Source: Candidatus Dormiibacterota bacterium
GTDB taxonomy: Bacteria > Chloroflexota > Dormibacteria > Aeolococcales > Aeolococcaceae
Direction of reading: 5' to 3'
NCBI GenBank assembly: GCA_955651875.1
Contig: CATPAP010000177.1
Coordinates: 1 to 5,137, forward strand
DNA length: 5,137 nucleotides
Shown: positions 1 through 4,517 of the stretch, one piece after another
Numbering within the stretch: position 1 is the stretch's first letter
Layout: every line of letters starts with the position of its first letter
Notes under the pieces: model-generated
What the model was told of the DNA's origin: nothing
Seen by the model: the letters and a program-made list of their open reading frames with translations, nothing else
Databases searched by the model: none
Made by a program: the position numbers and the translations under genes

Positions 1-458
1 AGACGCCTGTCGACGACCGTTTCAACTACGGCGAGGATTATCTGCGGGGACGGATCACCGGCGCCCTGGGTGGGAGGGCGGCAGAACAGCTTATCTACGG
101 CGTGGTCACCACCGGTGCCGAGGCGGATCTGCGCATGGTGACCGGCATCGCGCGCGAGATGGTGGTGCGTTGGGGAATGAGTCCGAAGGTCGGTGCGCTG
201 AATTACGCAGAGGACGGCAGCGCAGCAATTGCCTTTGGAACCCAGCGCCCCTACAGCGACACCACCGCCCAGCTGATCCACACACAGGTCAACCTCATCG
301 AAGACAAGAGTCTAGCACACGCAGTGCACCTTATCAAGTACAAACTCACCAAGCTCGACGCTCTTGCGCATGCGCTGTTGGAGCACGACACGCTGTACGC
401 GGACGAGATTCTGCGCGTCGCCCAAGTGCGCCAGCCCGCCGTGGTCGTCAACGCGTAG
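1..458 (+). CDS. FtsH-like AAA+ zinc metalloprotease, C-terminal part of M41 peptidase domain (5' truncated by window)
   Basis: The first complete codon is at base 3, and 152 residues are visible before the TAG at 456-458. FtsH-family proteins are membrane-anchored ATP-dependent proteases that degrade misfolded or regulatory proteins. The visible part matches the M41 domain after the HExxH helix. It opens with DDRFNYGEDYLRGRI, then GALGGRAAEQLIYG (the family's LLGGRAAEE signature), VTTGAEADL, and REMVVRWGMS, the equivalent of the conserved MVxxWGMS block. The Asp of the ADL segment (codon 126-128) is the expected third zinc ligand. A helical tail follows (TKLDALAHALLEHDTLYADEIL), as in other FtsH C-termini. 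Oddities: the usual Asn before the ligand Asp is Ala, and the middle of the domain is divergent, so this may be a paralogue rather than the main housekeeping FtsH. The ATPase domain, HExxH motif and membrane segments lie outside the window, so activity cannot be judged. Confidence 0.9.
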   Translation, partial: TPVDDRFNYGEDYLRGRITGALGGRAAEQLIYGVVTTGAEADLRMVTGIAREMVVRWGMSPKVGALNYAEDGSAAIAFGTQRPYSDTTAQLIHTQVNLIEDKSLAHAVHLIKYKLTKLDALAHALLEHDTLYADEILRVAQVRQPAVVVNA

Positions 459-473
459 TGCGTCATCGGAGAG

Positions 474-485
474 CCTGAGCTCAGG
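474..485. repeat. 12-bp perfect palindrome after the FtsH-like gene
   Basis: CCTGAGCTCAGG is its own reverse complement and lies 15 bp after the stop codon of the FtsH-like gene. It could form a short stem at the 3' end of that transcript or bind a dimeric protein. No T-run follows, so it is not a classical terminator, and a 12-bp palindrome can arise by chance. The rest of 459-548 shows nothing further that I can support. Confidence 0.35.
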
Positions 486-548
486 ATGAGCCTCTGGACC
501 AGGTTGCCTGTCAAATTGGTACTGGAAGAGAGCCGCCGGAGCAGGGAT

Positions 549-577
549 TTGACAACCTAGCGTGTGCTTGGTATACT
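549..577 (+). promoter_or_regulatory. Near-consensus housekeeping-sigma promoter for the small helical protein
   Basis: A perfect -35 hexamer TTGACA (549-554) is followed after exactly 17 bp by TATACT (572-577), which matches 5 of 6 bases of TATAAT. Eleven of 12 consensus bases at ideal spacing is exceptional in such GC-rich DNA. The predicted transcript start is near 584, giving a leader of about 50 nt before the ATG at 636. A near-palindrome (AGCC, one T, CTCTAGAG, GGCT; 584-600) lies at the predicted start and could be an operator or a 5' hairpin. Sequence alone does not show strength or regulation. Confidence 0.8.
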
Positions 578-623
578 TAGCGCAGCCTCTCTAGAGGGCT
601 CCCCAACGGGACCCAGAGGCATC

Positions 624-628
624 GAGGA
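624..628 (+). promoter_or_regulatory. Ribosome binding site that fixes the start of the 94-residue protein
   Basis: GAGGA ends 7 nt before the ATG at 636. This favours that ATG over an in-frame GTG at 564. The GTG lies inside the promoter spacer, upstream of the predicted transcript start, so it cannot be used from that promoter. Confidence 0.75.
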
Positions 629-635
629 CAATGCC

Positions 636-920
636 ATGACCGACTACACCGAGTACACCCACACCGCCAACGCTGCTATCGCGGAAGGACTCCGACAGAC
701 CACGGACATCAAGCTGGCGGCCACTGAGGTCCTCAAGAGCCTCACCTCCGTCCTGGTTCCGATGAGCGTCTCCATCCTCCCCAAGTCCGAGGAGCTGCTG
801 CCGGCGATCGACACCGTGGTGGATCGCAGCTTCGACATCCTCACCAAGCTTGTCGAGTGGCAGTACGACTTCGGAGTCGCCGCTCTCGATCAGCTGGGCT
901 CAGCCGCCGTCTCGAGCTGA
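636..920 (+). CDS. Small helix-rich, phasin-like protein (94 aa), function unknown
   Basis: I do not recognise this protein with certainty. It has 94 residues, no cysteine, no signal peptide and no obvious membrane segment. It begins MTDYTEYTHTANAAI and continues as alternating hydrophobic and polar residues typical of amphipathic helices. Two prolines (P42, P49) form a break, and another (P56) precedes the last long helix, roughly residues 57-88, containing FDILTKLVEWQYDFGVAALDQL. The Phe/Trp/Tyr/Gln-rich helix resembles phasins, which coat polyhydroxyalkanoate or lipid inclusions, but this is a general resemblance and no defining motif is visible. No polyhydroxyalkanoate gene lies nearby. 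The gene is monocistronic: its own near-consensus promoter lies upstream and a hairpin terminator begins 6 bp after the stop. Such a strong promoter suggests an abundant structural or surface-coating protein. Alternatives are a small helical adhesin-like protein or an unnamed stress protein. Confidence 0.8.
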   Translation: MTDYTEYTHTANAAIAEGLRQTTDIKLAATEVLKSLTSVLVPMSVSILPKSEELLPAIDTVVDRSFDILTKLVEWQYDFGVAALDQLGSAAVSS

Positions 921-925
921 TCCCC

Positions 926-974
926 GGCCGGGAGCGCCAGCGCGCCGTTGCGCCCCTCCCGGCCAAATCCTTTT
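926..974 (+). terminator. Hairpin terminator after the small helical protein
   Basis: The arms 926-934 (GGCCGGGAG) and 956-964 (CTCCCGGCC) are perfect 9-bp reverse complements around a 21-nt loop. Within the loop, GCGC at 940-943 can pair with GCGC at 950-953. A short run of four T follows at 971-974 after AAATCC. The stem is strong but the T-run is short and displaced by 6 nt. It is a plausible intrinsic terminator, or a mRNA 3'-stabilising hairpin. Confidence 0.6.
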
Positions 975-1048
975 GACCGCGACGCCGGTGACGCCTCATT
1001 GCGCCAAGTCCTACCCGCACGTCAAAGACGGATGGGCGAGCCTCGTCT

Positions 1049-1065
1049 TAGGATCCTAGTACGAT
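1049..1065 (+). promoter_or_regulatory. Possible promoter/operator before the DUF899 gene
   Basis: TAGGATCCTA (1049-1058) is a perfect 10-bp palindrome. Directly after it, TACGAT (1060-1065) fits the actinobacterial TAnnnT -10 pattern and would start transcripts near 1072, about 24 nt before the ATG. No convincing -35 hexamer is seen. The palindrome in the spacer position could be a repressor or activator site. The rest of 975-1095 shows nothing else I can support. Confidence 0.3.
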
Positions 1066-1095
1066 CGCATTGAGACGGCACGGAGGAGCGGCACG

Positions 1096-1827
1096 ATGGC
1101 GGACACAGCTGACGCGGTGGCTCACACTACGAAGTTCCCCGGTGAGACGGAGGCGTACCGTCGCTCGCGCGACGATCTCCTCAGGGCAGAGATGGAACTC
1201 CGATCGCGGGAGGCGGAGGTGGCCTCTCAGCGACAGGGCCTGCCACTCGGTGGAGAAGTTCCCGAGGACTACAAGTTTGAGGGCTGGGACGAGAGGGCGT
1301 ACGCATTGCGCGACGTCTTGCTGTCGGAGCTTTTCGAGGACGGCGCCGACACGCTCTTCCTGTACAGCTTCATGTTCATTCCCGGTGAGAAGGGGCTGCC
1401 GCTGGAGGTCGGATGTCCCGCGTGCACATCGATCATCGATGCGCTCGACGGTCAGGTGCGCCACCTTTCACAGCGGATCAACGTCGCGGTGGAAGCCAAG
1501 GCCCCGATCGAGCGCTTTCAGGCGCACGCGCGCACCCGCGGCTGGCGTCAGGCACGGTTGCTCTCGTCGGCGAACAACACGTATCGACGCGACTACAACG
1601 CAGAGGCAGCCGATGGCAGTCAGCTGCCGATGGCCACCGTCTTCGTCCGCCGCGAGGGGAGGATCCACCACTTCTGGAGCAGCGAGCTCTTCTTCGCTCG
1701 TCCGGAGCCAGGACAGGACCCGCGGCACGTGGACTTCATCTGGCCGCTCTGGGCCGTCCTCGACCGCACGCCAGGTGGTCGTGGGCAGGACTGGAGTCCG
1801 GCGCTGAGCTACGACGGGGAGAGCTGA
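1096..1827 (+). CDS. DUF899 family thioredoxin-like protein (243 aa)
   Basis: This is a DUF899-family protein, a thioredoxin-fold group whose biochemical role is not established; a redox or thiol-linked function is usually inferred. Family features appear in order: an N-terminal helix with YRRSRDDLLRAEMELR (about residues 21-36), the QRQGLP segment ending near residue 50, DYKFEG (58-63), the strand TLFLYSFMF (86-94), the CPAC motif (C107, C110) at the thioredoxin active-site position, AKAPIERFQAHARTRGW (134-150), LLSSANNTYRRDY (155-167), DGSQLPMATVFVRR (173-186) and HHFWSSELFF (191-200). Both cysteines are kept, so redox chemistry is possible. The length is typical of the family. The ATG at 1096 is chosen because GGAGGAG at 1082-1088 ends 7 nt upstream. 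The gene stands alone, after a terminator, and converges on the next gene with 3 bp between stops. Family assignment is firm; function is inference. Confidence 0.9.
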   Translation: MADTADAVAHTTKFPGETEAYRRSRDDLLRAEMELRSREAEVASQRQGLPLGGEVPEDYKFEGWDERAYALRDVLLSELFEDGADTLFLYSFMFIPGEKGLPLEVGCPACTSIIDALDGQVRHLSQRINVAVEAKAPIERFQAHARTRGWRQARLLSSANNTYRRDYNAEAADGSQLPMATVFVRREGRIHHFWSSELFFARPEPGQDPRHVDFIWPLWAVLDRTPGGRGQDWSPALSYDGES

Positions 1828-1830
1828 ACG

Positions 1831-2385
1831 TTACCGGCCGGACAGTGCCAGCAGCTTGGCCTGTGCCGACCCGTCCGACGGAGCCGTTTCCGGCCCGAAA
1901 ACACCCGCAGATCTCCAATCGCCTGCGGTTTTCTGCAACTCCGCGTAGCAGAGGTCGACCAGCTCGGCATCGAGGGACTCGACGCCCCCGGTGGCGCGAG
2001 CCAGATCCCATGAGTGGATGACGCTGTCGACGGTCATCTGCTTGGCGTACTCGGCCGCGGGGACATCGCCGAACGACAGGTGGACCGTCCTGCCGAGCGC
2101 ATCTGGTCCCTCCACGGCCTCGAGGGCATCGCGCTGCGCGTTGGTCAACGCCTGGAGCGGGTCGTCTCCCAACAGGTCACCCTCGAGGCGATCGCCGACA
2201 TCGGCAACGGTCCTTCCGGCCATCATCTCCTTGACCCAGAAATACTCCCCGGCCACGTGATTCACCAGACCTCGCACATTCCACTCGGTGCACGGCGTTG
2301 CCGCTGACCACTGATCAGCCGAGACCTGTCTGGCTCGCTGGACGAATCCCTCGCTTGCACGTCGAAACGCCGCTGCCTCATGCAT
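1831..2385 (-). CDS. TIGR03086 / DinB-like (mycothiol-dependent maleylpyruvate isomerase-type) metal-binding protein (184 aa)
   Basis: The protein has the four-helix DinB/MDMPI fold of the TIGR03086 group. Known relatives use mycothiol, the actinobacterial thiol, in isomerase or transferase reactions, but most members are uncharacterised. Visible landmarks: the start of helix 1 (AAAFRRASEGFVQRA), TPCTEWNVRGLVNHVAGE (residues 30-47), FGDVPAAEYAKQMTVDSVIHSWDLARATG (105-133), and a C-terminal FGPE segment (163-166) also typical of the group. By comparison with the isomerase family's His/Glu/His zinc site, H43, D120 and H124 are the likely ligands: D120 and H124 keep the four-residue spacing, with Asp in place of Glu. 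The ATG (2383-2385) has no ribosome binding site, but a TATGAT hexamer ends 6 nt upstream, which points to a leaderless transcript. It is transcribed divergently from the aldo/keto reductase and convergently with the DUF899 gene. Substrate unknown. Confidence 0.88.
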   Translation of the reverse strand: MHEAAAFRRASEGFVQRARQVSADQWSAATPCTEWNVRGLVNHVAGEYFWVKEMMAGRTVADVGDRLEGDLLGDDPLQALTNAQRDALEAVEGPDALGRTVHLSFGDVPAAEYAKQMTVDSVIHSWDLARATGGVESLDAELVDLCYAELQKTAGDWRSAGVFGPETAPSDGSAQAKLLALSGR

Positions 2386-2391
2386 GACGGG

Positions 2392-2397
2392 ATCATA
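2392..2397 (-). promoter_or_regulatory. -10 element giving a leaderless transcript for the DinB-like gene
   Basis: Read on the minus strand the hexamer is TATGAT, 5 of 6 matches to TATAAT, followed by 6 nt (CCCGTC) and then ATG. Transcription would start at or next to the A of the start codon. No Shine-Dalgarno sequence is present. The -35 region (TTCCGG at a 17-bp spacer) is poor, as is usual in actinobacterial leaderless promoters. Confidence 0.55.
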
Positions 2398-2422
2398 GCC
2401 GCGTGACGCCGGCCCCGGAAAG

Positions 2423-2428
2423 TATCCT
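2423..2428 (+). promoter_or_regulatory. -10 element giving a leaderless transcript for the aldo/keto reductase
   Basis: TATCCT fits TAnnnT and is followed by 6 nt (CAACCC) and the ATG at 2435, so the predicted transcript start falls on the start codon. There is no Shine-Dalgarno sequence before 2435. No good -35 hexamer is seen at 16-18 bp; the nearest similarity, GTGACG at 2403-2408, is too close. Confidence 0.5.
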
Positions 2429-2434
2429 CAACCC

Positions 2435-3400
2435 ATGGAGATGCCCTATCGACGCTTGGGCCGCTCGGGCCTGAAGGTCAGCGTTCTCTCGTTCGGGTCG
2501 TGGGTCAGCTTCGGGCCCCAGCTGGCCGGACAGAATGCGCGGGAATGTCTCGCAGTGGCGTACGACGCGGGGATCAACTTCTTCGATAACGCTGAGGTGT
2601 ACGCGGGCGGGCGCTCGGAGACCATCATGGGGGAGGCGATCGCCCAGCTCGGCTGGCCGCGACACACCTACGTGGTCTCCAGCAAGTTCTTTTGGGGCAT
2701 CGAGGATTCGGTGAACACGAAGAACACCCTGAACCGCAAGTACCTTCTGCACGCGGTCGACGCGTCGCTGCGCCGCCTGGGGCTCGACTTTCTCGATCTC
2801 ATCTTCTGCCATCGTTCGGACCCGGAGACGCCGGTCGACGAAACCGTGTGGGCGATGCACAACATCATCGAATCAGGGCGCGCACTCTACTGGGGCACGT
2901 CGGAATGGTCCGCCGAGGAGATTCGGCGCGCCTGGGATTTCGCGGCTCGAGAACACCTCCATCGCCCGGTCATGGAGCAGCCCGAGTACAACCTCTTCAA
3001 CCGAACCAAGGTGGAGGAGGAGTTCGTGCCGCTGTACTCCGACATCGGCCTCGGCCTGACCACCTGGAGCCCGCTGGCGTCGGGCCTGCTCAGCGGCAAG
3101 TACCTGGACGGTGTCCCGGAGGGGAGTCGGGCAACACTGCCGGGCTACGGGTGGCTGCGCGACAGCGTAACCGACCCCGAGGCCAACCGCCGTGTCCGGA
3201 TGCTCAAGCAGGTCGCTGACGACGTCGGCGTTTCGCTGTCCCAGCTCTCGATCGCCTGGTGCGCCTCGAACCCACATGTCTCCACGGTGATCACCGGCGC
3301 CAGCCGCGTCGAACAGGTGCGTGAAAATCTCGGCGCCCTGGAGGCGCTCGAACAGCTGACCCCCCATGTGCGCTCGAGGATCGAATCCATCTTCACCTGA
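2435..3400 (+). CDS. Aldo/keto reductase, Kv-beta (AKR6)-like (321 aa)
   Basis: NAD(P)H-dependent reductase of aldehydes or ketones with a TIM-barrel fold, cytosolic. The sequence opens with YRRLGRSGLKVSVLSFGSW. The catalytic tetrad is complete: D51 and Y56 in FFDNAEVY, K84 in SSKFFW, and H126 in IFCHRSD. The stretch from about residue 98 to 160 (LNRKYLLHAVDASLRRL, then DPETPVDETVWAMHNII, then ALYWGTSEWSAEEI) and later EQPEYNLFNR, TTWSPLASGLLSGKY, GYGWLRDS and QLSIAWC follow the potassium-channel beta-subunit branch closely. The C-terminal TGASRVEQVRENLGAL (287-302) is the cofactor phosphate-binding segment. The length is normal for the family. The ATG at 2435 fits the leaderless -10 element; a second in-frame ATG at 2441 is possible but has no properly spaced ribosome binding site. 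Bacterial members of this branch reduce small aldehydes such as methylglyoxal; the substrate here is unknown. Confidence 0.95.
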   Translation: MEMPYRRLGRSGLKVSVLSFGSWVSFGPQLAGQNARECLAVAYDAGINFFDNAEVYAGGRSETIMGEAIAQLGWPRHTYVVSSKFFWGIEDSVNTKNTLNRKYLLHAVDASLRRLGLDFLDLIFCHRSDPETPVDETVWAMHNIIESGRALYWGTSEWSAEEIRRAWDFAAREHLHRPVMEQPEYNLFNRTKVEEEFVPLYSDIGLGLTTWSPLASGLLSGKYLDGVPEGSRATLPGYGWLRDSVTDPEANRRVRMLKQVADDVGVSLSQLSIAWCASNPHVSTVITGASRVEQVRENLGALEALEQLTPHVRSRIESIFT

Positions 3401-3455
3401 CGCGCAGGACCGGCGGCGGGGCTCGCATGCCCGATCGCGTGATCGTCGCGTGCGG

Positions 3456-3483
3456 CGGACACAGCCGGGGCGCGTGCCATACT
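3456..3483 (+). promoter_or_regulatory. Probable promoter of the zinc-ribbon/pyrF/deacetylase operon
   Basis: CGGACA (3456-3461) matches 4 of 6 bases of TTGACA. After 16 bp comes CATACT (3478-3483), 4 of 6 matches to TATAAT, with TGC directly upstream making an extended -10. The predicted start, about 3489-3490, places the following hairpin at the very 5' end of the transcript. Confidence 0.4.
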
Positions 3484-3488
3484 GTGGA

Positions 3489-3507
3489 CAGCTGCGCCCG
3501 GCAGCTG
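3489..3507 (+). promoter_or_regulatory. 5'-leader hairpin touching the ribosome binding site of the operon
   Basis: CAGCTGC (3489-3495) and GCAGCTG (3501-3507) are perfect 7-bp reverse complements with a 5-nt loop (GCCCG). The stem's last base is the first G of the GGAG ribosome binding site at 3507-3510. The hairpin could limit ribosome access or stabilise the mRNA 5' end. No longer leader or U-rich attenuator is visible, so a PyrR-type attenuator is not supported. Confidence 0.4.
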
Positions 3508-3514
3508 GAGTTGC

Positions 3515-3715
3515 ATGATGCCGATGATCGCCGCCTGTGACAATTGTGGAACCCCCACGCCCATCTACCGGCTGGCGGCAGTCATTCTCGACGGCCACAT
3601 GGCGCAGATCTGTCCCCGCTGCAGCGCCACGGAGCAGCACCGGATCGAGCTTCCCTACGCGCCGCGTACCGACCAGGGAGCGATCCAACCGAGCACGAGT
3701 CGCGAAGCTTGGTAG
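3515..3715 (+). CDS. Small zinc-ribbon protein (66 aa), unknown function
   Basis: I do not recognise a named family. The protein has two knuckles, CDNC (C8, C11) and CPRC (C33, C36), separated by 21 residues. This is a classical four-cysteine zinc-ribbon arrangement. The intervening segment PIYRLAAVILDGHMAQ looks like the beta-hairpin of such folds. The tail after residue 45 is polar and probably disordered. Three in-frame ATGs lie close together (3515, 3518, 3524). GGAG at 3507-3510 is 4 nt from the first and 7 nt from the second, so 3518 may be the true start, one residue shorter. The stop TAG at 3713-3715 overlaps the pyrF start by 7 nt, so the two are probably translationally coupled. Possible roles are nucleic-acid binding, a protein-interaction module or a zinc chaperone; none can be chosen from sequence. 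Confidence 0.75.
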   Translation: MMPMIAACDNCGTPTPIYRLAAVILDGHMAQICPRCSATEQHRIELPYAPRTDQGAIQPSTSREAW

Positions 3716-4509
3716 CGAGCACAGCGAGCTTCGCCGCCCGCCTCGCCTCGAGCGTCGCCGCCACGGAATCCCTGCTCTGCCTCGGTCTCGACCCCGATGG
3801 ATTCGCCGACGCGGCCGCGGCGGAGCGACAGTGCAACGCGCTCCTCGACGCAACTCTCGGCCTGGTCTGCGCTGTCAAGGCGAACCTCGCGTTCTTCGAG
3901 CAGTACGGCAGCGCCGGCTATGCGGCACTGGAGCGCCTGCGGGCGTCTGTGCCGAACGACCGCATGCTCATCCTCGACGGCAAGCGAGGTGACATCGAGA
4001 CCACCTCAGCCGCGTACGCCCGAGCGCTCTTCGACGTCCTCGGCGCTGACGCCGTGACCGTGAACCCGCTGCTGGGACGCGACAGCGTCGCCCCATTCCT
4101 GGCCCACCCAGGGCGAGGCGTCTTCGTGCTCGCGCGTACCAGCAACCCTGGGGCGGCGGATTTCCTCGACCGCCCCACCCAACGCGACGACGTGCCCCTG
4201 TACGAACGCATCGTTGATGAGGCGACCACGTGGGACGGGGGCGAAGGGGCCATCGGCTTCGTGGTTGGCGCCACGGCCCCGAACGCGGTCGCCGACGTGC
4301 GCCGCCGGGCTCCGAACGCGCCGCTCCTGCTTCCGGGCGTGGGCGCGCAGGGCGGTGCCCTGGAGGCGACGGTCGCCGCCGCGCTCGATGGCGAGGGCGC
4401 CGGCGCCCTCGTGTCGGTGAGCCGCGGCATCTCCGCCGCTCAGCAGGGTCCGGCTGCGGCCGCTCGAGGGTTCCGGGACCGGATCGCGGCGGTGCGCGCC
4501 GGTCGCTGA
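3709..4509 (+). CDS. pyrF: Orotidine 5'-phosphate decarboxylase (type 2-like, 266 aa)
   Basis: Catalyses the last step of de novo UMP synthesis, OMP to UMP plus CO2, in the cytosol. Motifs in order: LLCLGLDPD (22-30, with the substrate-binding D28), VKANLAFFEQYG (56-67, K57), the catalytic DxKxxD as LDGKRGDIETTSAAYA (89-104; D90, K92, D95), DAVTVNPLLGRDS (114-126), VLARTSNPGA (140-149), GFVVGATAPN (183-192), LLPGVGAQGG (207-216) and VSRGI (237-241) for phosphate binding. The order and spacing fit the longer type 2 enzymes of about 270 residues. The start is a TTG at 3709: no ATG or GTG lies in frame near the domain, and the only other in-frame start (TTG at 3544) would add 55 residues read out of frame from the zinc-ribbon gene. 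The ribosome binding site before 3709 is weak, which fits coupling to the upstream stop. The rest of the pyr pathway is not in the window. Confidence 0.93.
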   Translation: MVASTASFAARLASSVAATESLLCLGLDPDGFADAAAAERQCNALLDATLGLVCAVKANLAFFEQYGSAGYAALERLRASVPNDRMLILDGKRGDIETTSAAYARALFDVLGADAVTVNPLLGRDSVAPFLAHPGRGVFVLARTSNPGAADFLDRPTQRDDVPLYERIVDEATTWDGGEGAIGFVVGATAPNAVADVRRRAPNAPLLLPGVGAQGGALEATVAAALDGEGAGALVSVSRGISAAQQGPAAAARGFRDRIAAVRAGR

Positions 4510-4510
4510 G

Positions 4511-4515
4511 AGGAG
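4511..4515 (+). promoter_or_regulatory. Ribosome binding site of the deacetylase gene, unusually close to the ATG
   Basis: AGGAG lies immediately after the pyrF stop and only 2 nt before the ATG at 4518, shorter than normal. A second in-frame ATG at 4533 has AGGG 5 nt upstream. The 4518 start keeps the first beta-strand (RVAMVEDGRH) expected in this family, so I prefer it, but 4533 is not excluded. Confidence 0.5.
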
Positions 4516-4517
4516 TG

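Noticed and set aside
564..635. N-terminal extension of the small helical protein from GTG 564
   Set aside because: This start lies inside the promoter, before the predicted transcript start, and has no ribosome binding site; the ATG at 636 has one at 7 nt.
1070..1807. 245-codon plus-strand frame overlapping the DUF899 gene
   Set aside because: Ser/Arg-rich out-of-frame reading of a gene with clear DUF899 motifs and a better ribosome binding site.
3419..3445. Small hairpins after the aldo/keto reductase (GGGC/GCCC and CGATC/GATCG)
   Set aside because: Stems of 4-5 bp without a following T-run do not support a terminator. I see no clear terminator in 3401-3455.
3484..3514. Pyrimidine-responsive attenuator (PyrR type) before the pyrF operon
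   Set aside because: The leader is only about 25 nt from the predicted start and has no antiterminator/terminator pair or U-run.
3544..3708. Longer pyrF version starting at TTG 3544
   Set aside because: The extra 55 residues are low-complexity sequence that reads the zinc-ribbon gene in the wrong frame, and PyrF homology begins only after 3709.
2873..3853. 326-codon minus-strand frame across the aldo/keto reductase end, the gap and pyrF start
   Set aside because: The composition is typical of a shadow frame. It crosses three well-supported plus-strand features and shows no domain.
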